A stretch of 13,359 bases of DNA, from the NCBI GenBank assembly GCA_030045215.1, contig JASIBJ010000195.1, positions 1-13,359 on the forward strand. The letters are read 5' to 3'. The position numbers were made by a program, and so were the translations under genes. The notes below the pieces were generated by a model. That model was not told the DNA's origin, made no database searches, and worked only from the letters and a program-made list of their open reading frames with translations. Each line of letters starts with the position of its first letter. Position 1 is the first letter of the stretch. The stretch is from Streptosporangiaceae bacterium (lineage in GTDB: Bacteria > Actinomycetota > Actinomycetes > Streptosporangiales > Streptosporangiaceae). Of this stretch, positions 13,190 through 13,359 are shown piece by piece.

Positions 13190-13359
13190 GTGCCCAATCC
13201 GCCGCTCGCTCCTGACGAGCAAGTCAGCGCCGGTAACGAGCGCCAGGTGCTTGAGACGTTTCTCGACCTCTACCGGAGCATTCTCACGCGCAAGGTCGCC
13301 GGTCTCACCGAAGACCAGTTACGCGCCCGGCATGTTCCGTCGGGGACGACTCTGGCCGG
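13190..13359 (+). CDS. DinB/DUF664 family protein, N-terminal part (cut by window edge)
   Basis: A GTG at 13190 opens a frame to the window end, 56 complete codons. It reads MPNPPLAPDEQVSAGNERQV, then LETFLDLYRSILTRKVAGLT and EDQLRARHVPSG. This is the first helix and turn of the four-helix bundle of DUF664/DinB-like proteins, which in actinobacteria are often mycothiol-dependent or uncharacterised metal-binding enzymes. The metal-binding histidines would lie beyond the window. The ribosome binding site is poor and a leaderless transcript is possible. It is divergent from the DUF3533 gene. Confidence 0.72.
   Translation, partial: MPNPPLAPDEQVSAGNERQVLETFLDLYRSILTRKVAGLTEDQLRARHVPSGTTLA

Noticed and set aside
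1..13359. CRISPR array, complete insertion sequence or transposase
   Set aside because: No regularly spaced repeats and no transposase-like coding sequence were seen on either strand.

Overview
This is high-GC DNA with frequent GTG/TTG starts, a SigK/RskA-type sigma/anti-sigma pair, a zinc-ribbon coiled-coil gene followed by an RNase HI/phosphatase fusion, and an actinobacterial-type Rep protein. Together these point to a filamentous or soil actinomycete. I cannot name the genus from sequence alone.

Left flank (1-4907), all on the + strand: the 3' part of an ECF sigma factor translationally coupled to its membrane anti-sigma factor (rskA-like); then a C4 zinc-ribbon coiled-coil protein whose stop overlaps the start of a bifunctional RNase HI/histidine phosphatase; then a very basic, low-complexity Ser/Thr/Ala/Arg/Lys protein resembling histone H1 tails, closed by a strong terminator; then rnpB, the RNase P RNA gene.

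Centre (4879-10645): the last 30 bases of rnpB (4879-4908) recur perfectly at 10616-10645, 5.7 kb away, with no rnpB body attached to the second copy. Directly inside the left copy is the C-terminal end of a tyrosine integrase pointing at rnpB. Near the right copy is a rolling-circle type Rep gene carrying a frameshift. This is the layout of an actinomycete integrative element (AICE-like) that inserted in the 3' end of rnpB, restored the gene with its own att copy, and then decayed. The middle of the element, where the rest of int and xis would be expected, is occupied by two intact convergent genes for multi-membrane-spanning GT-C/GT39-like proteins whose 3' ends overlap.

Right flank (10646-13359): a VOC/glyoxalase-fold protein (- strand), a small unknown protein (+), a DUF3533/ABC-2-like membrane protein (-), and the start of a DinB/DUF664-family protein (+) that runs off the window. 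These look like ordinary chromosomal genes that would have lain just downstream of rnpB before the insertion.

The main discovery is the rnpB-targeted, decayed integrative element with a membrane glycosyltransferase cargo. The second most unusual item is the H1-tail-like basic protein immediately upstream of rnpB.
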